DNA from: Xylanibacter rarus
Lineage (GTDB): Bacteria > Bacteroidota > Bacteroidia > Bacteroidales > Bacteroidaceae
DNA: 64,000 bases
Assembly: GCF_001275135.1 (NCBI RefSeq)
Contig: NZ_LFQU01000005.1
Coordinates: forward strand, 82,823 to 146,822
Direction: 5' to 3'
Shown here piece by piece: positions 35,601 through 41,935 of this stretch (the stretch's first letter is position 1; each line of letters opens with the position of its first letter). A model generated the notes under the pieces. That model saw only the letters and a program-made list of their open reading frames with translations. It was not told where the DNA came from and did not search any database. The position numbers were made by a program, and so were the translations under genes.

Positions 35601-35751
35601 GCTCAACGTTGAGAACGGAAAATACACACTGCATGCCGTCGACACGAAAAGCGGACTGGTAAAAACTGTGAAGAAGAGCGAAAAAATTTCAGGCACATAC
35701 ACAATAAGCGGTAAAGCCAAAGACACAGCCTACTGGCTGGAAAGATTATAA
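32680..35751 (+). CDS. Large secreted beta-helix protein, pectate-lyase-like with a C-terminal DUF6298-type domain
   Basis: 1,023 residues with a signal peptide (AILLIAGLCTVKAMA). Residues about 50-110 have the start of a right-handed beta-helix of the pectate lyase superfamily 3 type (VGSDGADCYERLQRAINYVS, LLGEGTFRISKPLRISTSG), continuing to about 530 with repeated short strands. The C-terminal half (about 560-930) has a conserved region with LFNQNYFQHNILEAGAHWVD and MAEQFYDINNPILRPLHKQY, then VVQLLSEEYTGPLHFTRFW. I associate this with DUF6298, a domain of unknown activity found in polysaccharide loci. It probably cleaves or binds a plant glycan outside the cytoplasm; no catalytic residues can be assigned. 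Own terminator at 35774. Confidence 0.7.
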   Translation: MKKNLTSRCLAILLIAGLCTVKAMAGKAKKEVYIPMDYSACGYHASEIAIPDVRNAVFVGSDGADCYERLQRAINYVSALKPDKNGHRGAVLLGEGTFRISKPLRISTSGVVIRGAGRGKTTIIKQGYDRGALLYIEGGMKMTGGDTIAVAGGKTMAGATTLTLTSAAKMQKGSRIRIVRPSTKEWIASLCCNDFGGGLDYTGWKPTDIDITWDRTVSAVNGNSITLDAPITTTLDKKYGGGFVVTGYNSAEISECGVENLTLMSEHNSWNPKDEDHCWDAIWADNARDCWVRRVEFRHFAGSAVNLQKQTSRITVEDCIAGEPVSETGGWRRCVFITRGQQTLIQRCVSRQGIHDFAAGFCAAGPNAFVQCEGENSLGFSGSIGSWAAGLLFDIVNIDGNDISFKNLEQFQFGTGWNTANSMMWQCTGSTLYCYSPDSDNRNSAHGCWGTLTGNAEWTSSNDHVQPRSLFYAQLEKRMGKEAINGYILPRNTNASSSPEIAQAQIMAQVSLTQPRLTMEMWIDSVPYTASTSAKGVKDIESVKGSKYDVAENGGKAMKFAIENGHITADGKLITGNNYQIPWWAGRVKDNFVKKGARPAITRFVPGREGTGWTDRIDSVVTYLDKNNFCILDHHYGLWYDLRRTDHERVRRADGDVWAPFYEQAFSRTGQGTAWDGLSCYDLTKPNQWYWMRLNEFAEKGAEKGILLFNQNYFQHNILEAGAHWVDCPWRPVNNVNGTDFPEPVPFTGDKRIFMAEQFYDINNPILRPLHKQYIRQCLDNLKDKGNVVQLLSEEYTGPLHFTRFWLETIAEWEKETGLHPMVALSCTKDAQDAILADPELSKVVDIIDIRYWHYNTKGLWAPEAGKNLAPRQFMRKMKVGKTGFAEAYNAVKEYRTKYPEKAVTFFSQQYPQYGWAILMAGGSCPNVAIGSDKLLTDLTKMSYISGEGNSAAQVIGNPAVGYVIYAHGEGDITLNVENGKYTLHAVDTKSGLVKTVKKSEKISGTYTISGKAKDTAYWLERL

Positions 35752-35773
35752 GAAATCATAGAATTTACTGATA

Positions 35774-35808
35774 ACAGGTGTTGATTTTACACGTCAATAC
35801 CTGTTTTT
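35774..35808 (+). terminator. Terminator of the beta-helix protein gene
   Basis: ACAGGTGTTGA (35774-35784) pairs with TCAATACCTGT (35794-35804) with one mismatch around a 9-base loop, and the T-run TTTT follows. Confidence 0.8.
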
Positions 35809-35854
35809 CGTATTTATAAATCAATTTTTCCCATTCTTTTAAGCCGTTCATCAC

Positions 35855-35862
35855 TAATTTTG
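35855..35862 (+). promoter_or_regulatory. -7 promoter box of the ECF sigma factor gene
   Basis: TAATTTTG is a full match to TAnnTTTG, 22 bases before the start codon. No clear -33 box at the proper spacing was found, which could mean activator dependence. Confidence 0.5.
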
Positions 35863-35884
35863 CAGCAAAAGAACGAGAAAACCT

Positions 35885-36394
35885 ATGATTAACTTTACCG
35901 AACTTTACGACAAAACAATTGATAACCTTTTCGCATTCGGAACCAAATTCACCTCCGACCGCGAAATGATTAAAGACTGCATACAGGACGTCTTTGTCAA
36001 GTTGTACACCAAACGCGGTGAACTTGAATCTGTGATCAACATTGAGTCGTATCTGTATGTATCATTAAGGAACAGAATCAACGACGAGTTCAGACACAAC
36101 ACTCATGTCTGCGACAACGAGATTAACGATAACAATGTCAAGCCGCTCTTCGACAGCGAGACATACGACATGGAGCGCATCGAAGAAGAGCAGAAAAAGA
36201 ACAGCACCCTTACAGAATATGTTAAATGCCTGTCGCCCAGGCAGCAGCAGATAATAAAGCTCTACTATATTGAGCAGCGCAAATATGACGATATCTGCCA
36301 GATTATGGGCATAAACTATCAGTCGGTGCGTAACCTCATGCACAGAAGTCTGCTAAGATTGCGTTTTTTAGCAGCAAGAAATGAGGCTGTATAA
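35885..36394 (+). CDS. ECF-family RNA polymerase sigma factor
   Basis: 169 residues. Region 2 covers about residues 5-75, with IQDVFVKLYTKR and VSLRNRINDEFRH (region 2.4). Region 4 covers about 110-160, with CLSPRQQQIIKLYYIEQRKY and the HTH segment INYQSVRNLMHRSLLRLR. Such factors direct RNA polymerase to a small regulon; in Bacteroidota many are paired with a FecR-type anti-sigma gene, which is absent here. The next frame is only 47 residues long. It follows a polysaccharide-related gene with its own promoter, so its target may be elsewhere. Confidence 0.88.
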   Translation: MINFTELYDKTIDNLFAFGTKFTSDREMIKDCIQDVFVKLYTKRGELESVINIESYLYVSLRNRINDEFRHNTHVCDNEINDNNVKPLFDSETYDMERIEEEQKKNSTLTEYVKCLSPRQQQIIKLYYIEQRKYDDICQIMGINYQSVRNLMHRSLLRLRFLAARNEAV

Positions 36395-36441
36395 AGAGTA
36401 CAAAACAAACTGCTTGCCGTCATATTATAAAATAATATAAG

Positions 36442-36585
36442 ATGGCAAAAAAACAGAACATTAAAACAATGGTTGACAGGATTCTGTCAGGCAACAGATT
36501 TAACATTCCCCCTCTTACAGAGATGGAGAAAAAAGAACTCAAAGAGAGAACTCTATTGACTATTTTACAGCTGAAAGAGCTTTAA
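36442..36585 (+). CDS. 47-residue basic protein downstream of the sigma factor
   Basis: The frame starts MAKKQNIKTMVDRILSG and ends LTILQLKEL, 47 bases after the sigma factor stop, and is followed by a good terminator at 36618. It is charged and helical, with a PPLTEMEKKELKERTLL middle and no signal or membrane segment. Position suggests cotranscription with the sigma factor. It is too small to be a usual anti-sigma factor but could bind the sigma factor. No family is known to me. Confidence 0.5.
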   Translation: MAKKQNIKTMVDRILSGNRFNIPPLTEMEKKELKERTLLTILQLKEL

Positions 36586-36617
36586 CGCATAATACACTTT
36601 TTTATAATAGCAAACGA

Positions 36618-36653
36618 GAACGGCCGCAAATCTTATGATTTCTGCGGCCGTTC
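36618..36653 (+). terminator. Terminator of the sigma factor unit
   Basis: GAACGGCCGCA (36618-36628) pairs perfectly with TGCGGCCGTTC (36643-36653) around a 14-base loop, with further AACG/CGTT pairing outside. It lies between converging units and may work in both directions. Confidence 0.75.
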
Positions 36654-36827
36654 GTTATCAAAAAGACTTATTTTTACCATTATTTATTACAACGCATTTT
36701 TAGCACGCCTATCTATTTTCGCATACATCAACCGCAGCATATCCTGTATGTAAAAGCCCAAAAGAAGGCATTGCAGCATAACCGGCACTGCAAACGAAAC
36801 GTACCTGAAGCAAAACCGTACATATAT

Positions 36828-36857
36828 AAAAAACAGGACCGCAACACTGCGGCCCTG
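36828..36857 (-). terminator. Terminator of the minus-strand xylan operon
   Basis: On the minus strand CAGGGCCGCA (36857-36848) pairs with TGCGGTCCTG (36843-36834) with one mismatch around a 4-base loop, then six Ts follow (36833-36828). It is about 50 bases past the GH43 stop. Confidence 0.8.
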
Positions 36858-36908
36858 CCAGAATAATTGATATAATCTAATACAAATCAGGCTTAGTCAG
36901 ACACCTGA

Positions 36909-37874
36909 TTATTCGCTTTTTGCTGTCTTTATTTCGCCTTCTTCGTTGACATCAAGCTCAAGCACCTTCAGACTTCTTAGCCATGTAACGTCGTTAGAGG
37001 GCACACAGTCGTGATGGAACAGATACCATTTGCCTTTATATTCAACAATAGAATGGTGAGTTGTCCAGCCTACCACCGGCTCAAGAACCACCCCCTTGTA
37101 TGTAAACGGACCATAAGGGTTATCGCCAACGGCATAACACAGCAGGTGGCTGTCGCCGGTTGAATAAGAGAAATAATACTTACCATTGAACTTGTGCATC
37201 CATGAAGCCTCAAAGAAGCGGTGAGGATCAGAGGCAGCAAGCGGCTTGCCGTTTTCGTCAACCACAAGCACGGGCTTCGGCTCTTCGGCAAACTGCAGCA
37301 CGTCATCGGTCATCTTAACCACTCTTGACGGCAATGCAGGCTCATCTCCTTCGGGCAGATACTCCTTGCCCATGGCCTTGTTGTCCTTATAGCGCTGAAG
37401 CTGTCCGCCCCAAAGTCCGCCGAAATATACATAAATAGAGCCGTCATCATCCTTGAAGACACAAGGGTCTATCGAGTAAGATCCGCGAATGTGGTCGGCC
37501 TGCGGCTTAAACGGACCTTCCGGTCTGTCAGCAACAGCCACTCCAAGGTGGAACACATCGTTCTTGTCCTTTGCGCTGAAGATAAGATAATACTTACCGT
37601 CTTTCTCAACGACATCATTGTCCCACAGCTGTCTGCCTGCCCATGGAATATCCTGCAGGTCGAGAATCTTGCCACAGTCGGTAGCCTCTTCGTTCTCAAT
37701 ATCAGTGAGCGTGAGCGCATGATAGTCTTTCATTTCGAAATGACCGCCGTCGTCATCAAACGCAGCACCTGAATCCCAGTCGTGAGACGGATAAATATAC
37801 AGTTTGTCGTTAAACACATGTACAGACGGGTCTGCCATATAATCAGACGGGAAAAGATATCTTGCTTTTTTCAT
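36909..37874 (-). CDS. xynB: GH43 beta-xylosidase (cytoplasmic)
   Basis: 321 residues, no signal peptide, so it should act in the cytoplasm on imported xylo-oligosaccharides and release xylose (possibly arabinose too). It shows the five-bladed GH43 pattern: catalytic base Asp15 in MADPSV, pKa-modulating Asp136 in YSIDPCVF, and acid Glu222 in RFFEASW. Length and layout fit GH43 subfamily 1, which includes the XynB beta-xylosidase of Prevotella bryantii. It is the last gene of the operon esterase-symporter-GH10-GH43, 42 bases after the GH10 stop. The symbol rests on matching gene order with the B14 cluster. Confidence 0.87.
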   Translation of the reverse strand: MKKARYLFPSDYMADPSVHVFNDKLYIYPSHDWDSGAAFDDDGGHFEMKDYHALTLTDIENEEATDCGKILDLQDIPWAGRQLWDNDVVEKDGKYYLIFSAKDKNDVFHLGVAVADRPEGPFKPQADHIRGSYSIDPCVFKDDDGSIYVYFGGLWGGQLQRYKDNKAMGKEYLPEGDEPALPSRVVKMTDDVLQFAEEPKPVLVVDENGKPLAASDPHRFFEASWMHKFNGKYYFSYSTGDSHLLCYAVGDNPYGPFTYKGVVLEPVVGWTTHHSIVEYKGKWYLFHHDCVPSNDVTWLRSLKVLELDVNEEGEIKTAKSE

Positions 37875-37916
37875 GATTATTAATTTTAAAAGTTGTTTCT
37901 ATTTAATTTATTGAAC

Positions 37917-39038
37917 TTATTTCTCAAAGATCTTTATAATCTTGTCGACCACCGGCTTAGGCTTATTGCTGCGGTCGAAGAGCAGCGGATAGTTTACACG
38001 TCCGGGAACGGGGAAATCGTTAAGCCATGAACGTGTGTCTGTAACACCCCACAGTGTGACGCGCGAGATTTGTCCGCGATGGCGATAGTAGATATTGAAA
38101 ATGTCGAGATAACGCTTTTCAAACTCTTTTTCAACTGCCTCGGGAAGTCCGTTCTTATACGGATTCAGTGCATCAGCATACTTGAAGTTCTGGCTTATCT
38201 CAGCTCCGCCAAACTTTTCAGGATTTGGCAGGACATTTACATCAAGCTCAGTAATCATCACCTTAACGCCACAGGCAGCAAAGGCATCTATCGACTTCTC
38301 GTATTCATCAAGATCGGGATATTCGAGTCCGTTGTGCGACTGCATTCCGATACCGTCAACGCGGTAGCCTTTCGACTTCAGCTCTCTGACAATACGGCAA
38401 ACAGCGTCGCGCTTTGCTGGCTTTGCCAGCGAATAGTCGTTGATATAGAGTTCCGCATTTGGATCGGCCTCGTGGGCAAACTTAAATGCAAGTTCAACAA
38501 ATTCAGGACCTATTATGCGATAATATGGAGAATTACGGAAGGTGCCGTCATCGTTAAATATCTCATTTACAACATCCCATCCCAAGATACGTCCCTTGTA
38601 ACGGCCTACAACTGCTGAAATATGACCGTGCATACGGTCGATGAGTACATCGCGTGAAACGGTGTCGCCACGCTCGTCGGTAAACATCCATACAGGAGGC
38701 TGAGAATGCCATACAAGGCAATGACCGATAATGGCGAGACCGTTGTCCTGACCGAATTTTACAAAGCGGTCGGCATCGTCCCAGAAGAAACGGTTTTCTT
38801 CAGGATGAATCTCCTCCCCTTTCATACAGTTTTCTGCCACAATAGAGTTAAAGTTATTCTTAACGACGTTTGTTTCATCCGGCGTCCTGTTCCATATCTG
38901 GTCAACATTCATGGCCGCTCCGACCAGGAAGTAACGTCCCAACACATCTTTAAGAGTCTTGGTGTTTCCGGCAGAAACGGGCAATACACTTGCCATAGCG
39001 AACATACATGCTAGCAAAAATACTACATTTCGTTTCAT
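37917..39038 (-). CDS. xynA: GH10 endo-beta-1,4-xylanase
   Basis: 373 residues with a signal peptide (LLACMFAMASVLPVSAG), probably periplasmic. It is a single-domain GH10 enzyme: acid/base Glu159 in GWDVVNEIF, nucleophile Glu264 in VMITELDVNVLP, and substrate-binding GHCLVWHSQPPVW near 105-117. It would cut imported xylan fragments into short oligosaccharides for the symporter. The gene starts 7 bases after the symporter stop and is followed by the GH43 gene. It differs from the lipid-anchored GH10 at 59632, which carries an inserted binding module. Confidence 0.93.
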   Translation of the reverse strand: MKRNVVFLLACMFAMASVLPVSAGNTKTLKDVLGRYFLVGAAMNVDQIWNRTPDETNVVKNNFNSIVAENCMKGEEIHPEENRFFWDDADRFVKFGQDNGLAIIGHCLVWHSQPPVWMFTDERGDTVSRDVLIDRMHGHISAVVGRYKGRILGWDVVNEIFNDDGTFRNSPYYRIIGPEFVELAFKFAHEADPNAELYINDYSLAKPAKRDAVCRIVRELKSKGYRVDGIGMQSHNGLEYPDLDEYEKSIDAFAACGVKVMITELDVNVLPNPEKFGGAEISQNFKYADALNPYKNGLPEAVEKEFEKRYLDIFNIYYRHRGQISRVTLWGVTDTRSWLNDFPVPGRVNYPLLFDRSNKPKPVVDKIIKIFEK

Positions 39039-39045
39039 TTTTATA

Positions 39046-40467
39046 TTAAGCTTTTTCAGTTGAACGTTTTTCTATTTCCATGTTTATCTTATCAATAACC
39101 TCGTCTGTAAGCTCATATTTTGAAATTATGAACATTGAAAGGCCTAACAGCAAGGCCGGAATGACAGCTACAAGCCAAAGAATACCCTGCTCTGCAAAAG
39201 CAGTCTGCGAAACAGAATTGTTCTTGTCGAAACCGACAAAAGCCAGAATAAGGCCGGGAACAACGCCTCCGAGAGCCATACCGGCTTTATAGAATATACC
39301 GGTAAGGGCGTTTACGATGCCTGAAATACGCTTGCCATGAGTGTATTCGCCATAAGAAATAACCTCAGGAACGAGCGCCCACATATATCCCGTGGCAACG
39401 ATAACTCCGGTAGACTTGATAAACTGTGCAAGATACACCAGCCATATCTGTGAACGGAGCGACGGCACCATTGAGATAATATAAATAAGTATCATACCGA
39501 GAATGGCAACAGACAAGAAAATGTTGAACATGCCACGCTTGCCAACCTTGCGCTTGATGGCCGGAACCATAGGCATGAAAATAAATGCCGGAACTGAACC
39601 AAGAGCCATGAAGTAAGCCAGTTGGTCGGCTGAAGAGTGTATGTTGTAAATCATGTAATAAGAACCGGCAGAGTTGCCTATTGCCATCATGGCGAAAGCC
39701 GTTACAAAGAAGAAGGCAAGAATGCGCAACGGACGGTTGCGGCGGAACTCAACCCAAAGGTCGCTCACCTTAACGTCGTCGGTCTCACTCTTATCCATAA
39801 CCACACGTTCCTTTGTCTGAGTGAAGCAGAACAGCAACAACACAAGACCGGCCACAGCATAGATGGCCATTGTTACGAACCAGGCATTGGCTGATTCAAC
39901 GGTATTTATCTTGCCGTCGGGCGATAATGTTGCCACAATCATAGGTATGCCATATGCAACGGCAAGTCCGCCGACGTTTGCAAGGAACATTCTTACAGAC
40001 GTAAGCACGGTTATCTCCTCAGTATCGCGGGTCAGCGACGCATTAAGCGCTCCATAAGGCACATTTATCAGAGTGTATAGCATAGACATGCCCACATAAG
40101 TGATGTATGCATAAAGCAAAGACCCGGAGAAGCCATCCCAGAAACATAATATGGCGAAGCCCGTAAGCGGCACGCCGGCCAGCAAAAGGTAAGACCTGTA
40201 CTTGCCAAACCTTGGATTATGCTTATCGACATAGGTTCCTACAACAGGGTCCCAGATAACATCCACCACCCTGACAATCAGGAACATAAATGCAGCAGCA
40301 GAAGGGTCGAGGCCATATACGTTTGTATAAAACATAAGCAGATACATCGATATGGTCTGATAAATAAGGTTTTGGGCCAAATCACCTGATCCGAAACCTA
40401 TTCGCTGAAGCCACGACAGCTTGTAAAAGCCTCTCGAGGCTGCGTTTTCCATCGTGTTTGAACTCAT
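39046..40467 (-). CDS. xynD: GPH/MFS-family sugar:cation symporter, probably for xylo-oligosaccharides
   Basis: 473 residues with about 12 transmembrane helices. The N-terminal pattern GFGSGDLAQNLIYQTISMYL and RVVDVIWDPVVGTYVD is typical of the glycoside-pentoside-hexuronide (MelB-like) family. Family members move disaccharides or oligosaccharides into the cytoplasm with Na+ or H+. Its place between the esterase and the periplasmic xylanase, ahead of a cytoplasmic GH43, indicates xylo-oligosaccharides as substrate. The corresponding gene in the P. bryantii cluster is xynD. Gap of 45 bases from the esterase gene and 7 bases to xynA. Confidence 0.87.
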   Translation of the reverse strand: MSSNTMENAASRGFYKLSWLQRIGFGSGDLAQNLIYQTISMYLLMFYTNVYGLDPSAAAFMFLIVRVVDVIWDPVVGTYVDKHNPRFGKYRSYLLLAGVPLTGFAILCFWDGFSGSLLYAYITYVGMSMLYTLINVPYGALNASLTRDTEEITVLTSVRMFLANVGGLAVAYGIPMIVATLSPDGKINTVESANAWFVTMAIYAVAGLVLLLFCFTQTKERVVMDKSETDDVKVSDLWVEFRRNRPLRILAFFFVTAFAMMAIGNSAGSYYMIYNIHSSADQLAYFMALGSVPAFIFMPMVPAIKRKVGKRGMFNIFLSVAILGMILIYIISMVPSLRSQIWLVYLAQFIKSTGVIVATGYMWALVPEVISYGEYTHGKRISGIVNALTGIFYKAGMALGGVVPGLILAFVGFDKNNSVSQTAFAEQGILWLVAVIPALLLGLSMFIISKYELTDEVIDKINMEIEKRSTEKA

Positions 40468-40512
40468 CTTTTTAATTTAAATTTGTTTTGTAACTAAGGT
40501 AAACCAATTATG

Positions 40513-41694
40513 CTATTTTATTATTTTTGCGGCATACTCACCCATAACCTTATATCCTGCGGCATTAGGATGCAGCCAGTCGTCCTGCAAATCAGCCTTT
40601 AGCTTTGAAGGCTCTGAAGGATCGCGCATAAGCTTGTCAAAGTCTATCACGTCATCAAACGTTCCGCTCGTTCTTATCCACTCGTTCACTGCCTGTCGTG
40701 CAGCCTCACGGAAGAATGTAAAATAAGAATGTCCGGCAAAAGGAGTTATCGTTGCTCCATATACCTTATATCCACGTTCGCGTGCCTTCTTGGCAAGCTG
40801 CTGATAAGCCTCAATAAGCTTGGCTGCCATAGCCTCACTGTTGCCGTTGATAGAACCCAAGTCGTTGACACCCTCAAAAATCACCACAGCCGAAACGCCT
40901 CTCTGTGCCAGGATATCCCTGTCATAGCGCTGCATGGCAGGCGTACCGAGTCCACCGTTCAACACGCAGTTACCGCCAATTCCGAGGTTAAGCACAGCCA
41001 GGTTCTGTCCGCCGGCCTGCAGGTTTGTAGCCAGGATGTCTGTCCAACGGTTCTGCATATTTGTAGTACTTCCTCTACCGTCTGTTATCGAGTTACCCAA
41101 CACGGCCACTGCACTATTTTCATTTCCGCAAATATCTATTGCTGAAATATTGTACCAGTGGTCTACCTTTATTCCTTTTGAGAAATCGCTGCCGGGCTTT
41201 GACACACCTTTAATAATATATGACGTTGTACGCGAACCGAGATGTGATGTGGCTTCTGAAGGCGTGCTGCCATAATTTATTGTTATGGCAAGGCGCTGCA
41301 GCGGTTTAAGGTCAAACTTAACTGCATCAGACATTACAGCCTTGCCGGCTGCAATGGTAACATTGCGTTTCTTGCCAAAAGTAAGATACTTTGCAGAACT
41401 CTTGTCGATAACACACGAATCTTCTGCATCTGCGATGTAAACCGACTTGATTTCAACAGGCGTCTTGCTGTATTCGTTTGAAAGTTGAAGCCTCAAGACA
41501 TCTCCACCAACCGAAACACGCACAATCTGACGCAACGACATGCCCGACAAGTCGGTCTCGGCAGGCATATCCTTTCCGGCAGCAAGCTGAGGTGCCGCTG
41601 CCCATGTGCCGGTCCACCGGTTATCCTTAACATCATTACCGGCATTGGCACTCATTGCAATGCTCAACAGAGCAACAATAAAAAACTTTTTCAT
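40513..41694 (-). CDS. xynE: SGNH/GDSL esterase, probable acetylxylan esterase
   Basis: 393 residues with a signal peptide (FIVALLSIAMSANA). Residues about 25-185 form an N-terminal strand-rich domain beginning RWTGTWAAAPQ. The SGNH domain follows: Ser202 in VLGNSITDGRG, Gly240 region LGIGGN, Asn277 in FEGVND, and Asp372-His375 in DDWLHPNAAG. The catalytic Ser, Asp and His are all present. Such enzymes remove O-acetyl groups from xylan, which fits the first position in the xylan operon. It has its own divergent promoter facing the GH115 gene. Substrate is inferred from context. Confidence 0.82.
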   Translation of the reverse strand: MKKFFIVALLSIAMSANAGNDVKDNRWTGTWAAAPQLAAGKDMPAETDLSGMSLRQIVRVSVGGDVLRLQLSNEYSKTPVEIKSVYIADAEDSCVIDKSSAKYLTFGKKRNVTIAAGKAVMSDAVKFDLKPLQRLAITINYGSTPSEATSHLGSRTTSYIIKGVSKPGSDFSKGIKVDHWYNISAIDICGNENSAVAVLGNSITDGRGSTTNMQNRWTDILATNLQAGGQNLAVLNLGIGGNCVLNGGLGTPAMQRYDRDILAQRGVSAVVIFEGVNDLGSINGNSEAMAAKLIEAYQQLAKKARERGYKVYGATITPFAGHSYFTFFREAARQAVNEWIRTSGTFDDVIDFDKLMRDPSEPSKLKADLQDDWLHPNAAGYKVMGEYAAKIIK

Positions 41695-41793
41695 GTTATT
41701 AAATATTAAAGAAACAAGCCGTCGGTGTCACAGCCTTGATGAAAAAGCAGACATCAGTCAGGCTTATACAAAATCAAAATTATTTATCAATTG

Positions 41794-41801
41794 CAAAAAT
41801 A
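41794..41801 (-). promoter_or_regulatory. -7 promoter box of the minus-strand xylan operon
   Basis: On the minus strand this reads TATTTTTG, about 100 bases ahead of the esterase start. It lies in the 241-base divergent region shared with the GH115 gene. No good -33 box was found, which fits activator control. CCATTG repeats at 41804 and 41837 (33 bases apart) lie next to it. Confidence 0.45.
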
Positions 41802-41908
41802 CTCCATTGTTTTCTAAATGGGGATTATTTTCGTTACCATTGCGTTTCAATTCGTATCATCGGCAACTATTTACAACAAATAAATTAGGTTTTTTATATT
41901 TACGTAAG

Positions 41909-41916
41909 TATTTTTG
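41909..41916 (+). promoter_or_regulatory. -7 promoter box of the GH115 gene
   Basis: TATTTTTG matches TAnnTTTG, 20 bases before the ATG at 41936. It faces away from the box at 41794, so the two xylan transcripts diverge from this region. Confidence 0.5.
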
Positions 41917-41935
41917 CATAAAAAACCTTAGTAAT

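Noticed and set aside
41606-41935. 110-codon upstream extension of the GH115 gene
   Set aside because: It overlaps the divergent esterase start and the promoter box at 41909; the internal ATG gives a normal signal peptide.
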